Part shown: piece after piece, positions 15,005 through 23,788 of the stretch | Layout: each line of letters begins with the position of its first letter | Numbering within the stretch: position 1 is the first letter of the stretch | Source of the DNA: Streptomyces sp. HB132 | Lineage (GTDB): Bacteria > Actinomycetota > Actinomycetes > Streptomycetales > Streptomycetaceae | Assembly: GCF_016909575.1 (NCBI RefSeq) | Contig: NZ_JAFBGA010000007.1 | Span: forward strand, 310,001 to 374,000 | DNA: 64,000 bases | Direction: 5' to 3' | Notes under the pieces: generated by a model | The model's database searches: none | Told to the model about the DNA's origin: nothing | What the model saw: the letters and a program-made list of their open reading frames with translations, nothing else | Position numbers and translations under genes: made by a program

Positions 15005-16669
15005 ATGACCGGATCCCGAGCGAAGTCCGCGCCCCTTGCCGAAACCCCGGAGCGGGGCCACGGCAAGGGCATAGCGCTGTTCATCATCGCCTCCTGTCAG
15101 CTGATGGTGGTGCTCGACATCACCATCGTGAACATCGCCCTGCCGCACATTCAGACCTCGCTCGGCTTCTCGACCGAGAACCTGTCGTGGGTCATCAACG
15201 CCTACACCCTGACCTTCGGCGGGCTGCTCCTGCTCGGAGGGCGGCTGGGGGACATCCTCGGGCGCCGCAGGGTCTTCGTCTTCGGCGTGCTGCTCTTCGT
15301 GCTGGCCTCGCTGCTGGGCGGCCTTTCGCAGGAGTCCTGGCAACTGCTCGCGGCACGAGCGCTCCAGGGCGTCGGCGGTGCGATCGCCTCACCGACGGCG
15401 CTCTCCCTCATCACCACGACCTTCCGCGAAGGACCCGAGCGGAACCGGGCGTTCGGCGTGTTCGCCGCCGTGTCCGCCGGCGGAAGCGCGATCGGCCTGC
15501 TCGCAGGCGGTTTGCTGGTGGAGTGGCTCGACTGGCGTTGGGTCCTCTTCGTCAACGTGCCGATCGGCCTGCTGATCGCCCTCGCGACGCCTCGTTACAT
15601 CAAGGAGTCCGAACGCCACGCCGGCCACTTCGACCTTCTCGGGGCGCTCACCTCGACGCTCGGCATGGTGCTGCTCGTCTACGGGTTCATCAGGGCTTCC
15701 GAGGACGGCTGGACCGACGCCCTGACCATCGGTGCCTTCGTGGGCGCCGTTGTCTTCCTCCTGGTCTTCCTGGCCGTCGAGCGCCGTTCGAGGCAGCCCA
15801 TCACCCCCCTGCACATGTTCGGTGACCGCAACCGTGCCGGTGCCTACGGGATGATGCTGAGTCTGGCCGCGGCGATGTTCGGCATGTTCTTCTTCCTCAC
15901 CCTCTTTGTGCAGAACATCCTCGACTTCAGCCCGTTGCGCGCCGGGCTCGCCTTCCTGCCGGTCAGCGTGATCATCGCTATCAGTGCGGGTCTCGCCTCG
16001 CAGTTCCTGCCCCGATGGGGTCCCAAGCCCTTCATGGTGGTGGGCGCGATCCTGGCGGCGGTGGGGCTCGGCTGGCTCACGATGACCGATGTCGACAGCA
16101 CGTACCTGGGCAGTATCCTCGGCCCCATTCTCGTCTTCGGCTTCGGCATGGGCATGCAGTTCGTGTCTCTGACACTGATGGCGGTCTCAGGTGTCGCGCC
16201 CAGAGAGGCGGGAGCCGCGTCCGGGGTCCTCAACGCCACCCAGCAGGTAGGTGGTTCGCTGGGACTGTCCATCCTGGTGACCGTGTTCGGTACGGCGAGT
16301 CGCAACGAGGCGACGGACCAGATACCCCGATTCCTCGCCGAGGCGACCCCGGCTCAGCAGTTGGAGTTCCGCAGAACGGGGGAGCTCCCCCCGCCGTGGG
16401 GCGACCAGGTACTGGCCTCGGGTGTCTCGAGCGCGTTCGTGGCCGCCGCCGTCTTCTCCGTCGTGGCCGCGCTGATCGCACTGCTGGTCATCCAGGTCCG
16501 GTCCTCCGACCTGGATCGACTGCGGGGCGGAGGGGCCGCGGGGCTGCCGGATGCCGGGGGAGCGGGAGGCTCCGATGCGGCGGAAGGAGCACCGGACGGG
16601 GGCCGCGCCGACAGCGGAGTTCCCACTCGCGAACGAGGTGCAGGCGAAGGTCCCCCTCCACCTGGATGA
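15005..16669 (+). CDS. MFS drug exporter, DHA2 (14-TMS) family
   Basis: 554 residues. The N-terminal half shows LDITIVNIALPHIQTSLGFS (motif D1), the G-rich LGGRLGDILGRRRVFVFGVL (motif A) and LQGVGGAIASPTALSLITTT. Motif C-like GGSAIGLLAGGLLVEW follows. About 14 membrane helices can be counted, as in EmrB/QacA-type DHA2 proton antiporters. The last 55 residues are Gly/Ala/Asp-rich and cytoplasmic. The substrate is unknown; antibiotic or dye export is the family norm. The operator at its promoter suggests induction by ligand. Confidence 0.9.
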   Translation: MTGSRAKSAPLAETPERGHGKGIALFIIASCQLMVVLDITIVNIALPHIQTSLGFSTENLSWVINAYTLTFGGLLLLGGRLGDILGRRRVFVFGVLLFVLASLLGGLSQESWQLLAARALQGVGGAIASPTALSLITTTFREGPERNRAFGVFAAVSAGGSAIGLLAGGLLVEWLDWRWVLFVNVPIGLLIALATPRYIKESERHAGHFDLLGALTSTLGMVLLVYGFIRASEDGWTDALTIGAFVGAVVFLLVFLAVERRSRQPITPLHMFGDRNRAGAYGMMLSLAAAMFGMFFFLTLFVQNILDFSPLRAGLAFLPVSVIIAISAGLASQFLPRWGPKPFMVVGAILAAVGLGWLTMTDVDSTYLGSILGPILVFGFGMGMQFVSLTLMAVSGVAPREAGAASGVLNATQQVGGSLGLSILVTVFGTASRNEATDQIPRFLAEATPAQQLEFRRTGELPPPWGDQVLASGVSSAFVAAAVFSVVAALIALLVIQVRSSDLDRLRGGGAAGLPDAGGAGGSDAAEGAPDGGRADSGVPTRERGAGEGPPPPG

Positions 16670-16739
16670 AGGGGCGCCGTTCGGCGGAGATTTCCCCCGG
16701 GGCCGGACCCTTCGCGCCGGCGTCTGCCACGGGCGGGGC

Positions 16740-17321
16740 TCAGACCAGGTTGACCAGACGGATGAAGCGCACCCAGTCCCAGTTGACCCCGGGATCGGTG
16801 TGGTCGCTGCCCGGCACCTCGTGGTGGCCGATGATGTGCGCGCGGTCCTTGGTCAGACCGTAACGGTCGCAGATGTCCGCCGTGAGCCTCGCCGAGTGTT
16901 CGTACATCGCGTGCGTGAAGTACGAGGGCTGATCGACCCATCCCTCGTGCTCGATCCCGATGCTGCCGGTGTTGTAGTCCCAGTTCCCGGCGTGCCAGGC
17001 GATGTCGCGCTCCCGCACGCACTGGGCCACGAAGCCGTCGCCCGAGCGCACCACGTAGTGGGCGGAGACTTTTTTGGCCGGATTCTGGAAGATGCCGATC
17101 GTCTCCGTGAACGTCTGCTGGGCGACGTGGATGATGACGCGGTTGACCGGATACACCGAAGGTCGGCTCGAAACGGTGTAGTTGGACGTTGAGGCCGGGG
17201 ACCACTGGGCCCCCGGGTAGTCCGTGACCGCCGTAGGAGCGGCCACCGCCCGGACGGAAGCCGGGAGGAGCGCCGCGGCTGCGGAGACCGCGGCGCCCTG
17301 AAGAATCCGTCTGCGCTGCAT
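16740..17321 (-). CDS. Tat-exported N-acetylmuramoyl-L-alanine amidase (PGRP fold)
   Basis: 193 residues from ATG 17321 (AGGAG 5 nt upstream). MQRRRILQGAAVSAAAALLP is a Tat-like signal with cleavage expected near residue 28. The amidase_2/PGRP domain has the zinc His in VNRVIIHVAQQT, the Glu in SIGIEHEGW, and the second zinc site in HIIGHHEVPGSDHTDPG. The family cleaves the bond between MurNAc and L-Ala in peptidoglycan, outside the membrane. There is no separate cell-wall-binding domain, so the protein is a minimal autolysin or remodelling enzyme. It converges with the MFS gene. Confidence 0.9.
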   Translation of the reverse strand: MQRRRILQGAAVSAAAALLPASVRAVAAPTAVTDYPGAQWSPASTSNYTVSSRPSVYPVNRVIIHVAQQTFTETIGIFQNPAKKVSAHYVVRSGDGFVAQCVRERDIAWHAGNWDYNTGSIGIEHEGWVDQPSYFTHAMYEHSARLTADICDRYGLTKDRAHIIGHHEVPGSDHTDPGVNWDWVRFIRLVNLV

Positions 17322-17424
17322 CAGCACTCCTGGGGGTGGGGGGTGTCCCGTCTACGGCACAACACGCGCCGCCCCACCGTACGGTTCCGCGCGGACCGAG
17401 TCAGGAGTGCCGGGTGCCCCCCCG

Positions 17425-18717
17425 TCAGGAACCGGACAGCAGGCCGGCCAGGGCGGACGCCGGATCGTCCTCCGCCGGCCCGGCCGGCACCCACCGGCCC
17501 CGCTCCTTGGCGTACGGCCACCATCGCCCCTCGCGCCCGTACCGCAGCTGCGCACCCGAACCGACCACGGTCCAGCGGTTGCCGGCGGCCCGGAACTGCG
17601 GAGCCTCGCCTTCCTCCCAAGCCCCGGCGAGCTGTGCCCGGGCACGGGCGAGGTTGTCCGGACCGGGCAGCCACTCCTCCTCACACACGGCCAGCCCGGC
17701 CGGCCCGCCGAACCGCCACGCCCGCACGGCGGTGTCGAGCCCGCTAGGGCCGCGGCCGGCCGCCGTGCCCAGACGTGCGGCGAGACGGGTGCCGGGCCGG
17801 CCTTCGGCAGCCAGCCGCACGGCGTCCTGCCGCGGTGTCAGCGCCTGTGCCGAAGGCTGCTGTTCGTGACCCGGGGTGAGCGCCTCCGCCAGCATGGTGA
17901 ACGCCCGTACGGCGCTGTCCGCCGCCAGGAACTCAAGAGCCGAAGGGTCGATGCCCGCGCCCGGGGCCGTCTCCGTGTCGAGCGACGGCGACATGCCCGG
18001 TTCCGCGGGCAGGGGCGGGGGAGGGGGCAGCGCAGGCAGAATGCCGCGTGCCGCGAACGCCTCGTCGGCCCGCACCCCCCGAGCCGCCGGCTCGACGGCC
18101 GAATCCTCGGCGGACGCGTCGTCGTCCGGTCCCCGGACGGCACGAGCGGCGCTGCGCGCCTGCAACTCGTCGAGCAACCGACGCTCGTCGCGGCCCCGCA
18201 ACAGCAGCAGCACGAAAGGATCCTGGTCGAGCAGGCGCGCCACCTGATAGCACAGGGCACCCGAGTGCGGACAGTGGTCCCAGGCCTCGCAACTGCACTC
18301 CGGCTCGAGGTCGCCGATGCCCGGCAGCAGATCGAGGCCAGCGGCGGCCGCGTCCTCCACCAGATGCGTCGGCATCTCACGGTCGAGGAGGGCAGCGATG
18401 TGCCCGGAGCGCTCGGACGCCATGTCAAGGAAGCGGCCCCAGTCCGCCTCGCTCAGCTCCTGGAGCAGTACGTCACTGCGGTAATCCGTCGAATCGCGAT
18501 CCCGCACGACCGCGGTCAGCCGGCCCGGCCGGACGGACACCGCGCCGACCCTGCCCTCGCGGGCCAGCCGCCGTCCCGCTTTCAGCTGCTGACCGTCGAG
18601 CGCCGTGTCCTCCAGAGCCTTCAGCCACGCCCGCCCCCACCAGGACGAGGCGAAGCCGCGGCCCTGTGCGGGCGGCAGAGCGGCGAACGTACGCTCCGGC
18701 TCGTAGCTCCCGTTCAT
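17425..18717 (-). CDS. SWIM zinc-finger protein, partner of SNF2 helicase
   Basis: 430 residues from ATG 18717, whose ATG overlaps the SNF2 stop as ATGA. Residues ~141-157 read CSCEAWDHCPHSGALC, a SWIM-type CxC...CxH zinc site. The N-terminus SSWWGRAWLKALEDTALDGQ is typical of bacterial SWIM proteins paired with SNF2 enzymes. The C-terminal half is low-complexity in the middle and ends with repeated Trp-containing segments (GNRWTVVGSGAQLRYGREG). Its role is probably to guide the helicase to nucleic acid or protein. Confidence 0.85.
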   Translation of the reverse strand: MNGSYEPERTFAALPPAQGRGFASSWWGRAWLKALEDTALDGQQLKAGRRLAREGRVGAVSVRPGRLTAVVRDRDSTDYRSDVLLQELSEADWGRFLDMASERSGHIAALLDREMPTHLVEDAAAAGLDLLPGIGDLEPECSCEAWDHCPHSGALCYQVARLLDQDPFVLLLLRGRDERRLLDELQARSAARAVRGPDDDASAEDSAVEPAARGVRADEAFAARGILPALPPPPPLPAEPGMSPSLDTETAPGAGIDPSALEFLAADSAVRAFTMLAEALTPGHEQQPSAQALTPRQDAVRLAAEGRPGTRLAARLGTAAGRGPSGLDTAVRAWRFGGPAGLAVCEEEWLPGPDNLARARAQLAGAWEEGEAPQFRAAGNRWTVVGSGAQLRYGREGRWWPYAKERGRWVPAGPAEDDPASALAGLLSGS

Positions 18718-21701
18718 CGTGCGCCCCCTCGCAGTTCGACCAGCTCGGCCAGTTCCGCATCGCTCAGTTCCGTCAGCGCGGCCTCACCGCTGCCGAGCAC
18801 CGCGTCCGCGAGGCCCTGCTTCCGGGCCAGCATGGCAGCGATCCTGTCCTCGACGGTGCCCTCGGCGATCAGCCGGTGCACCTGCACCGGCTGGGTCTGC
18901 CCGATCCGGTACGCACGGTCGGTGGCCTGGGCCTCCACTGCCGGATTCCACCAGCGGTCGAAGTGCACGACATGACCCGCCCGGGTGAGGTTGAGCCCCG
19001 TCCCCGCGGCCTTGAGCGACAGCAGGAACACCGGTGCCTCGCCCGCCTGGAAGCGGGCCACCATCGTCTCCCGCACCGCGACCGGGGTACCGCCGTGCAG
19101 GAGCTGGGTGCGGATCCCGCGTGCCGCCAGATGCTGCTCCAGCAGCCGCGCCATCTGCACGTACTGGGTGAACACCAGCACGCTCGCACCCTCGGCGAGG
19201 ATGGTGTCGAGCAGTTCGTCCAACAGCTCCACCTTCCCCGAACGGGCCACGATCCGCGGCCTTTCCTCCTTGAGGTACTGCGCCGGGTGGTTGCAGATCT
19301 GCTTGAGCGCCGTCAGCAGTTTCATGACCAGTCCGCGCCGTGCGAAACCGTCCGCACCGGCGATCGCGTCCAACGTCTCGCGTACCACCGCCTCGTACAG
19401 ACCGGTCTGCTCCGCGGTGAGTGAAACGGCGCGGTCCGTCTCCGTCTTCGGCGGCAGCTCGGGTGCGATGCCGGGGTCGGACTTGCGGCGACGCAGCAGG
19501 AACGGACGTACCAGAGAGGCGAGTCGCCCGGCCGCGGCCGGGTCGTCGCCGCCCTCCACCGCGCTCGCGTAGCGGGTACGGAACGTGCCCAGCCGGCCGA
19601 GCAGTCCGGGGGTCGTCCAGTCGAGGATCGCCCACAGTTCGGAGAGGTTGTTCTCCACCGGGGTTCCGGTGAGGGCGATGCGGGCCCGCCCGCCGATGGT
19701 GCGCAGTTGCTTCGCGGTCGCCGAGTGCGGGTTCTTGACGTGCTGCGCCTCGTCGGCGACGACCATGCCCCAGGAGCCCTCGGCCAGCCGCGCCGCGTCG
19801 AGACGCATCGTGCCGTAGGTGGTCAGGACGAACTCGCCGTCCACCAGGCCCTCCAGAGAGCGTGAACCGCCGTGGAAGCGGCGTACGGGAGTGCCGGGGG
19901 CGAACTTCTCGATCTCCCGCTGCCAGTTGCCCATGAGGGAGGTGGGACACACCACGAGTGTGGGGCCCGCGGCCGAAGCGATGCCCTGCCGGTGCAGGTG
20001 GAGCGCGATCAGCGTGATCGTCTTGCCGAGTCCCATGTCGTCGGCGAGGCAGCAGCCGAGGCCCAGCGAGGTCATGGTGTGCAGCCAGTTCATGCCCCGC
20101 AGCTGGTAGTCGCGCAGGCTCGCGTCGAGCGCCTTGGGCTGTCCAACTGTCCGGCGGTCGCCCGTCTCAGGGTCGGCGATCCTCTCGCGCAGCTGCTCGA
20201 GCCAGCCCGTCGCGGCCACTTCCACCCGGTGGCCGCCGACGTCGGTGGTTCCGGTCAGAACGGCCCCCAGCGCGTCGATGGGGGTCACCTTGCGGTCCCG
20301 GGTCTCCCGGGCGCGCCGGGCGTCCTCCGGGTCGAGGAGAACCCACTGGTCACGCAGTCTGACCAGCGGTCTGCGCGCCTCGGCCAGACGGTCGAGCTCC
20401 GCCCTGCTCAGGTTCGTGTCGCCCAGCGCGAACCTCCAGTCGAATGCGAGCAGCGCGTCGGCCGACATGAAGGACGGCGTGTCCGACCCGGAGCGTGCGC
20501 TCGTACCCCTGTCCTCCGGCGGGCCGATCACCGCTCGCGCGGTGAGCTTCCTCGTCAGCTCCTTGGGCCAGTGCACCTGGACACCCGTCGCGGCGAGGTC
20601 CCGGGACGCCGGGCCCAGCAGCTCCGCGATCTCCTCGTCAGCAGGCTCCACGGCATCCGGGACAGCGGCCGACAGAAGGGGTGCCAGCGGAGGCCAGGCG
20701 CGGGCGGCCCGTCGCAGGGCGAGCAGGGCGTCCATCCGGGCGCGGGGACCGAAGAGCGACGCCGCGGGTGAGCGGTCGGCCCACACGTCCGCCGCGTCGG
20801 CTACCTGGGCGGGGTCCTGGACGCTGTGGATCTGCAGGACCGCGCGGAACGAGGGCGTGCGGCCCGCGTCGTCCCCGGCGTCCTCCGCGTGCGCAGCGTC
20901 GGCGAGCCCCGATACCTCGACGCGCAGCGAGAGCCGCACGCCGGCGTCGTGGCCGGCCGCCACGTCGGCCGCCCACGGACGCAGCCCGGGCAGATGCGCC
21001 GCAGCCGGGGCGGCGAACGCCGCTGAGCCCGACACGAGTTCGGCCGCGGGCGTCCGCGGGATCGTGTCCACTACCGCGTCGAGGAACGACCGCAGCAACG
21101 ACTCCGGCTCCGCGAGCAGCAAGGGAGCGGCCGTAGCGTCGAGCGGCACCGCGTGGGCTTCCGGCGGCATGGATGCCGCCAGTACCCGGATCCGATCGAG
21201 ATCGTCCGCGGTCAACGGGCCGGCACGCCATGCGTCGTGGTCCGTCGGACTCAGCCCGGGCAGCAGCAGTCCGCGTGCCACGAGTTGGAGCGCCAGCACC
21301 CCGGCCGCACCCCAGAACGCCGAGGACGGGGAGGCGTGGGCGCCCGCCCGCGCCCGTGTGAGTACCGGCAGTGCGTCCCGCACGGGCAACAGCAACGCCG
21401 GGACCACGTACGGGCGGACGTCGCTGCCCACGACCGTCAGCTCCGCCGGACTCCCTGGATCACCAGGAGGGGTGCTACCGTCCGCATTCCAGAACGCGAT
21501 CAGGCCGGTACGGGCCGGATCCGCGGGGAGGAAGACTGCGGAGCAGCGGGACAGTTCAGAGAACTCGTTGGGTGTTGCCGCAGGGAGCCTGTGCACAGCG
21601 ATGTCAGATTCCTCAAATTTGACTAGTGAGCCCGGGGTCGCCGAGGGTACTCCACCCACGGCCTGTCCCGGGAGAAATGCACTGTGATCCACCTCACTCA
21701 T
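18714..21701 (-). CDS. SNF2-family DEAD/DEAH-box helicase
   Basis: 995 residues from ATG 21701 (AGAAGG upstream). The frame is open ~1.2 kb further upstream, but that is antisense to the desaturase. Residues 1-530 form the bacterial SNF2 N-terminal region, including DVGGHRVEVAATGWLEQLRE. Motifs: DDMGLGKT (I, ~548-556), DEAQHVKN (II, ~649, DEAQ instead of DEAH), LTGTPVENN (III), LLSLKAAGTGLNL (V) and DRAYRIGQTQPVQVH (VI). These translocases move on double-stranded DNA using ATP. The ATGA overlap with the SWIM gene shows that the two work as a unit. Confidence 0.92.
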   Translation of the reverse strand: MSEVDHSAFLPGQAVGGVPSATPGSLVKFEESDIAVHRLPAATPNEFSELSRCSAVFLPADPARTGLIAFWNADGSTPPGDPGSPAELTVVGSDVRPYVVPALLLPVRDALPVLTRARAGAHASPSSAFWGAAGVLALQLVARGLLLPGLSPTDHDAWRAGPLTADDLDRIRVLAASMPPEAHAVPLDATAAPLLLAEPESLLRSFLDAVVDTIPRTPAAELVSGSAAFAAPAAAHLPGLRPWAADVAAGHDAGVRLSLRVEVSGLADAAHAEDAGDDAGRTPSFRAVLQIHSVQDPAQVADAADVWADRSPAASLFGPRARMDALLALRRAARAWPPLAPLLSAAVPDAVEPADEEIAELLGPASRDLAATGVQVHWPKELTRKLTARAVIGPPEDRGTSARSGSDTPSFMSADALLAFDWRFALGDTNLSRAELDRLAEARRPLVRLRDQWVLLDPEDARRARETRDRKVTPIDALGAVLTGTTDVGGHRVEVAATGWLEQLRERIADPETGDRRTVGQPKALDASLRDYQLRGMNWLHTMTSLGLGCCLADDMGLGKTITLIALHLHRQGIASAAGPTLVVCPTSLMGNWQREIEKFAPGTPVRRFHGGSRSLEGLVDGEFVLTTYGTMRLDAARLAEGSWGMVVADEAQHVKNPHSATAKQLRTIGGRARIALTGTPVENNLSELWAILDWTTPGLLGRLGTFRTRYASAVEGGDDPAAAGRLASLVRPFLLRRRKSDPGIAPELPPKTETDRAVSLTAEQTGLYEAVVRETLDAIAGADGFARRGLVMKLLTALKQICNHPAQYLKEERPRIVARSGKVELLDELLDTILAEGASVLVFTQYVQMARLLEQHLAARGIRTQLLHGGTPVAVRETMVARFQAGEAPVFLLSLKAAGTGLNLTRAGHVVHFDRWWNPAVEAQATDRAYRIGQTQPVQVHRLIAEGTVEDRIAAMLARKQGLADAVLGSGEAALTELSDAELAELVELRGGAR

Positions 21702-21854
21702 TTCTGCCTTCTGAAGCTTGGGGTACAGCCCGCACCACCGCCGGACACGGGGGATTCCCCCCGCACGGCCGGGGTGATGGCGCCATGGTTGCCGCAGGCC
21801 CGCCCTCCGTACGTTTGACGAGGTCAGCGCAGATGCCCAGAAACCGGAGACGTC

Positions 21855-22919
21855 ATGCCCCAGGCGGCAGCAGCCACCGTTGCGCAGCACACCCGCGACG
21901 GATCGGAGAGTCCGGAGAGCCCCCAGGCCACCGGCAGTGATTTCGCACCGCTCCTGAAGGCCGTCAGGGGGCAGGGGCTCCTGGGGCGGCGCACCGGCTG
22001 GTACGCGGCAGGGATAGCCGCCAACCTGGTCGCTCTCGGAGCTGTGGTCACCGGCATGGTCCTCCTCGGCGACACCTGGTGGAACGTGTTCCTCGCCCTG
22101 CCGCTGGCCATCCTGTGGACCCGCACGGCCTTCTTCGGTCATGACGCGGGCCACGCCCAGATAACCGGGGGCCGCAAGGCCGGCCGGATCGTCGGCCTCG
22201 TGCACGCCAATCTCCTCCTCGGAATGAACGAGGCCTGGTGGAACGACAAGCACGTGCGCCATCACGCCAACCCGAACCACATAGACAAGGACCCCGACGT
22301 CGGGGTCGGAGCGCTGGTGTGGACCCAGAAGCAGGCCGCTCAGCGCGAGGGATTCGCCCGCTGGCTCACCCGTAACCAGGCGCGGCTCTTCTTCCCGATG
22401 CTGCTCCTCGAAGGCATCGCCCTCAAGATCTACGGCTTCCAGTTCCTGCGGCGGCAGCCCGTCCGTGAGCGCGCACTGTCCGCACTTCTGCTGACCTGCC
22501 ATCTCGCGCTGTACGCCGCGCTGCTCCTGACCGTCATGTCCCCGGCCAAGGCCGTCGTCTTCGCCTTGGCGCACCACGCGCTGTTCGGCCTCCACCTGGG
22601 CATGGCCTTCGCCCCGAACCACAAGGGCATGGAGATGCCCGACCCCGACGGCGAGCGCTGGGGGCATCTGCAGCGCCAGGTCCTCACCTCGCGCAACGTG
22701 CGGGGCGCCGTCCTCACCGACTGGTTCCTCGGCGGCCTCAACTACCAGATAGAGCACCACCTCTTCCCGAGCATGCCCCGTCCCCACCTGAGGCTGGCCC
22801 AGCCGCTCGTGAAGGCGCACTGCGAGTCGATCGGGATGCCGTACGCGGAAACCGGCATCGTCGAGTCCTACCGGCAGGCGCTGCGGCACATGCACGAGGT
22901 CGGCGAGCCTCTCCGGTAG
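21855..22919 (+). CDS. membrane fatty acid / acyl-lipid desaturase
   Basis: 354 residues. The three histidine boxes of membrane di-iron desaturases are present: HDAGH (~residue 96), HVRHHANPNH (~135) and QIEHH near residue 300. Membrane helices lie at ~55-90 and ~210-250. The QIEHH form of box 3 is that of front-end/acyl-lipid desaturases of the DesA3 kind. There is no fused cytochrome b5, so an external ferredoxin or reductase is required. It is transcribed divergently from SNF2 across a 150-nt region. A role in cold or membrane-fluidity adaptation would be usual. Confidence 0.9.
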   Translation: MPQAAAATVAQHTRDGSESPESPQATGSDFAPLLKAVRGQGLLGRRTGWYAAGIAANLVALGAVVTGMVLLGDTWWNVFLALPLAILWTRTAFFGHDAGHAQITGGRKAGRIVGLVHANLLLGMNEAWWNDKHVRHHANPNHIDKDPDVGVGALVWTQKQAAQREGFARWLTRNQARLFFPMLLLEGIALKIYGFQFLRRQPVRERALSALLLTCHLALYAALLLTVMSPAKAVVFALAHHALFGLHLGMAFAPNHKGMEMPDPDGERWGHLQRQVLTSRNVRGAVLTDWFLGGLNYQIEHHLFPSMPRPHLRLAQPLVKAHCESIGMPYAETGIVESYRQALRHMHEVGEPLR

Positions 22920-23013
22920 AAACCGCCGGGACGGTGTCCCGCGGCGGAACTGTCAGGGGAGCACAGGCGTTCTCCAACCAGGAGCGGCTCCGGCCGCGGA
23001 GGAGGCATGGATC

Positions 23014-23196
23014 ATGTCCAACGGTGCAAAGATCGCCATCGGGGGAGTCATCGCGGCAGTCGTCCTGATTCCGTTCATCGGATTCTGGTGGTCGCTGCTG
23101 GTCCTCATCGGCGTCCCCACGCTGGGATACCTGATGCTCGACCCGTCACAGAGGCGCAGGCTTCGCAGGATCAGTCGCAAGGAGATAAGGCGCTGA
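23014..23196 (+). CDS. small membrane protein upstream of MOSC gene
   Basis: 60 residues from ATG 23014, behind CGGAGGAGGC. Two adjacent hydrophobic segments (KIAIGGVIAAVVLIPFIGFW and SLLVLIGVPTLGYLMLD) are followed by a very basic tail (SQRRRLRRISRKEIRR). The stop TGA overlaps a CTG codon that probably starts the MOSC protein. Function unknown. The basic tail might contact membrane phospholipids or nucleic acid. Confidence 0.7.
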   Translation: MSNGAKIAIGGVIAAVVLIPFIGFWWSLLVLIGVPTLGYLMLDPSQRRRLRRISRKEIRR

Positions 23197-23735
23197 ACGG
23201 CACAGTCACGTCGGTGAGCAGCAACGGGGCGTACTCCTTCACCAAGCCTGCCAAGGAGACCATCACGCTCCTGGCCGGACTCGGTGTGGAGGGCGACGTG
23301 CACGCCGGTGTCACCGTCAAGCACCGCTCCCGGATCGCCCAGGACCCGACGCAGCCCAATCTGCGGCAGGTGCACCTGATGCACCAGGAGCTCTTCGCCG
23401 GGCTCAGGGACGCGGGATTCGAGGTGGGGCCGGGCGACCTCGGGGAGAACGTCACCACCAGCGGGATCGATCTCCTCGCGCTCCCTGTGGGGACCCTGCT
23501 CCGGCTCGGCGACGAGGCGGTCGTCGAGGTGACCGGTCTGCGTAACCCGTGCCTGCAGATCGACAACTTCCAGGAGGGGCTGCTCCGGCAGGTCGTCGGC
23601 CGTGCTGACGACGGCACCGTCGTCCGGAAGGCCGGCATCATGGGCGTCGTCAGGACGGGCGGGGTCGTACGCCCCGGTGACGCGGTCGAGGTCCGGCTGC
23701 CGGCCGAACCGCACCGTCCGCTGGAGCGTGTGTAG
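23193..23735 (+). CDS. MOSC domain-containing protein, probable CTG start
   Basis: 180 residues if translation begins at CTG 23193, giving (M)NGTVTSVSSNGAYSFTKP. The CTG overlaps the upstream stop as CTGA and lies 8 nt after AAGGAG. Homologues known to me begin with the same M-x-GTVT pattern, and the nearest GTG (23214) would cut it off. The MOSC core has EGDVHAGVTVKHRSR, NLRQVHLMHQELF, GPGDLGENVTTSGIDLL and VTGLRNPCLQIDNF, with the conserved Cys in NPC. MOSC proteins are molybdenum-cofactor-sulfurase C-terminal relatives that often handle sulfur or molybdenum ligands. It is followed by a strong hairpin. Confidence 0.82.
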   Translation: MNGTVTSVSSNGAYSFTKPAKETITLLAGLGVEGDVHAGVTVKHRSRIAQDPTQPNLRQVHLMHQELFAGLRDAGFEVGPGDLGENVTTSGIDLLALPVGTLLRLGDEAVVEVTGLRNPCLQIDNFQEGLLRQVVGRADDGTVVRKAGIMGVVRTGGVVRPGDAVEVRLPAEPHRPLERV

Positions 23736-23739
23736 TACG

Positions 23740-23774
23740 CACGGGCCGTACCGGGCAGGTCCCGGCGGCCCGTG
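23740..23774. terminator. bidirectional hairpin between MOSC gene and 23789 gene
   Basis: CACGGGCCG (23740-23748) pairs with CGGCCCGTG (23766-23774). An inner CCGGG/CCCGG stem and 5-nt loop complete the hairpin, with a 2-nt bulge. It lies 4 nt after the MOSC stop and 15 nt from the end of the convergent gene. Confidence 0.7.
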
Positions 23775-23788
23775 GGTACGGAACGGGA

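Noticed and set aside
18714..22895. Extended 1393-residue reading of the SNF2 gene
   Set aside because: The first ~400 codons are antisense to the fatty-acid desaturase; the real start is ATG 21701.
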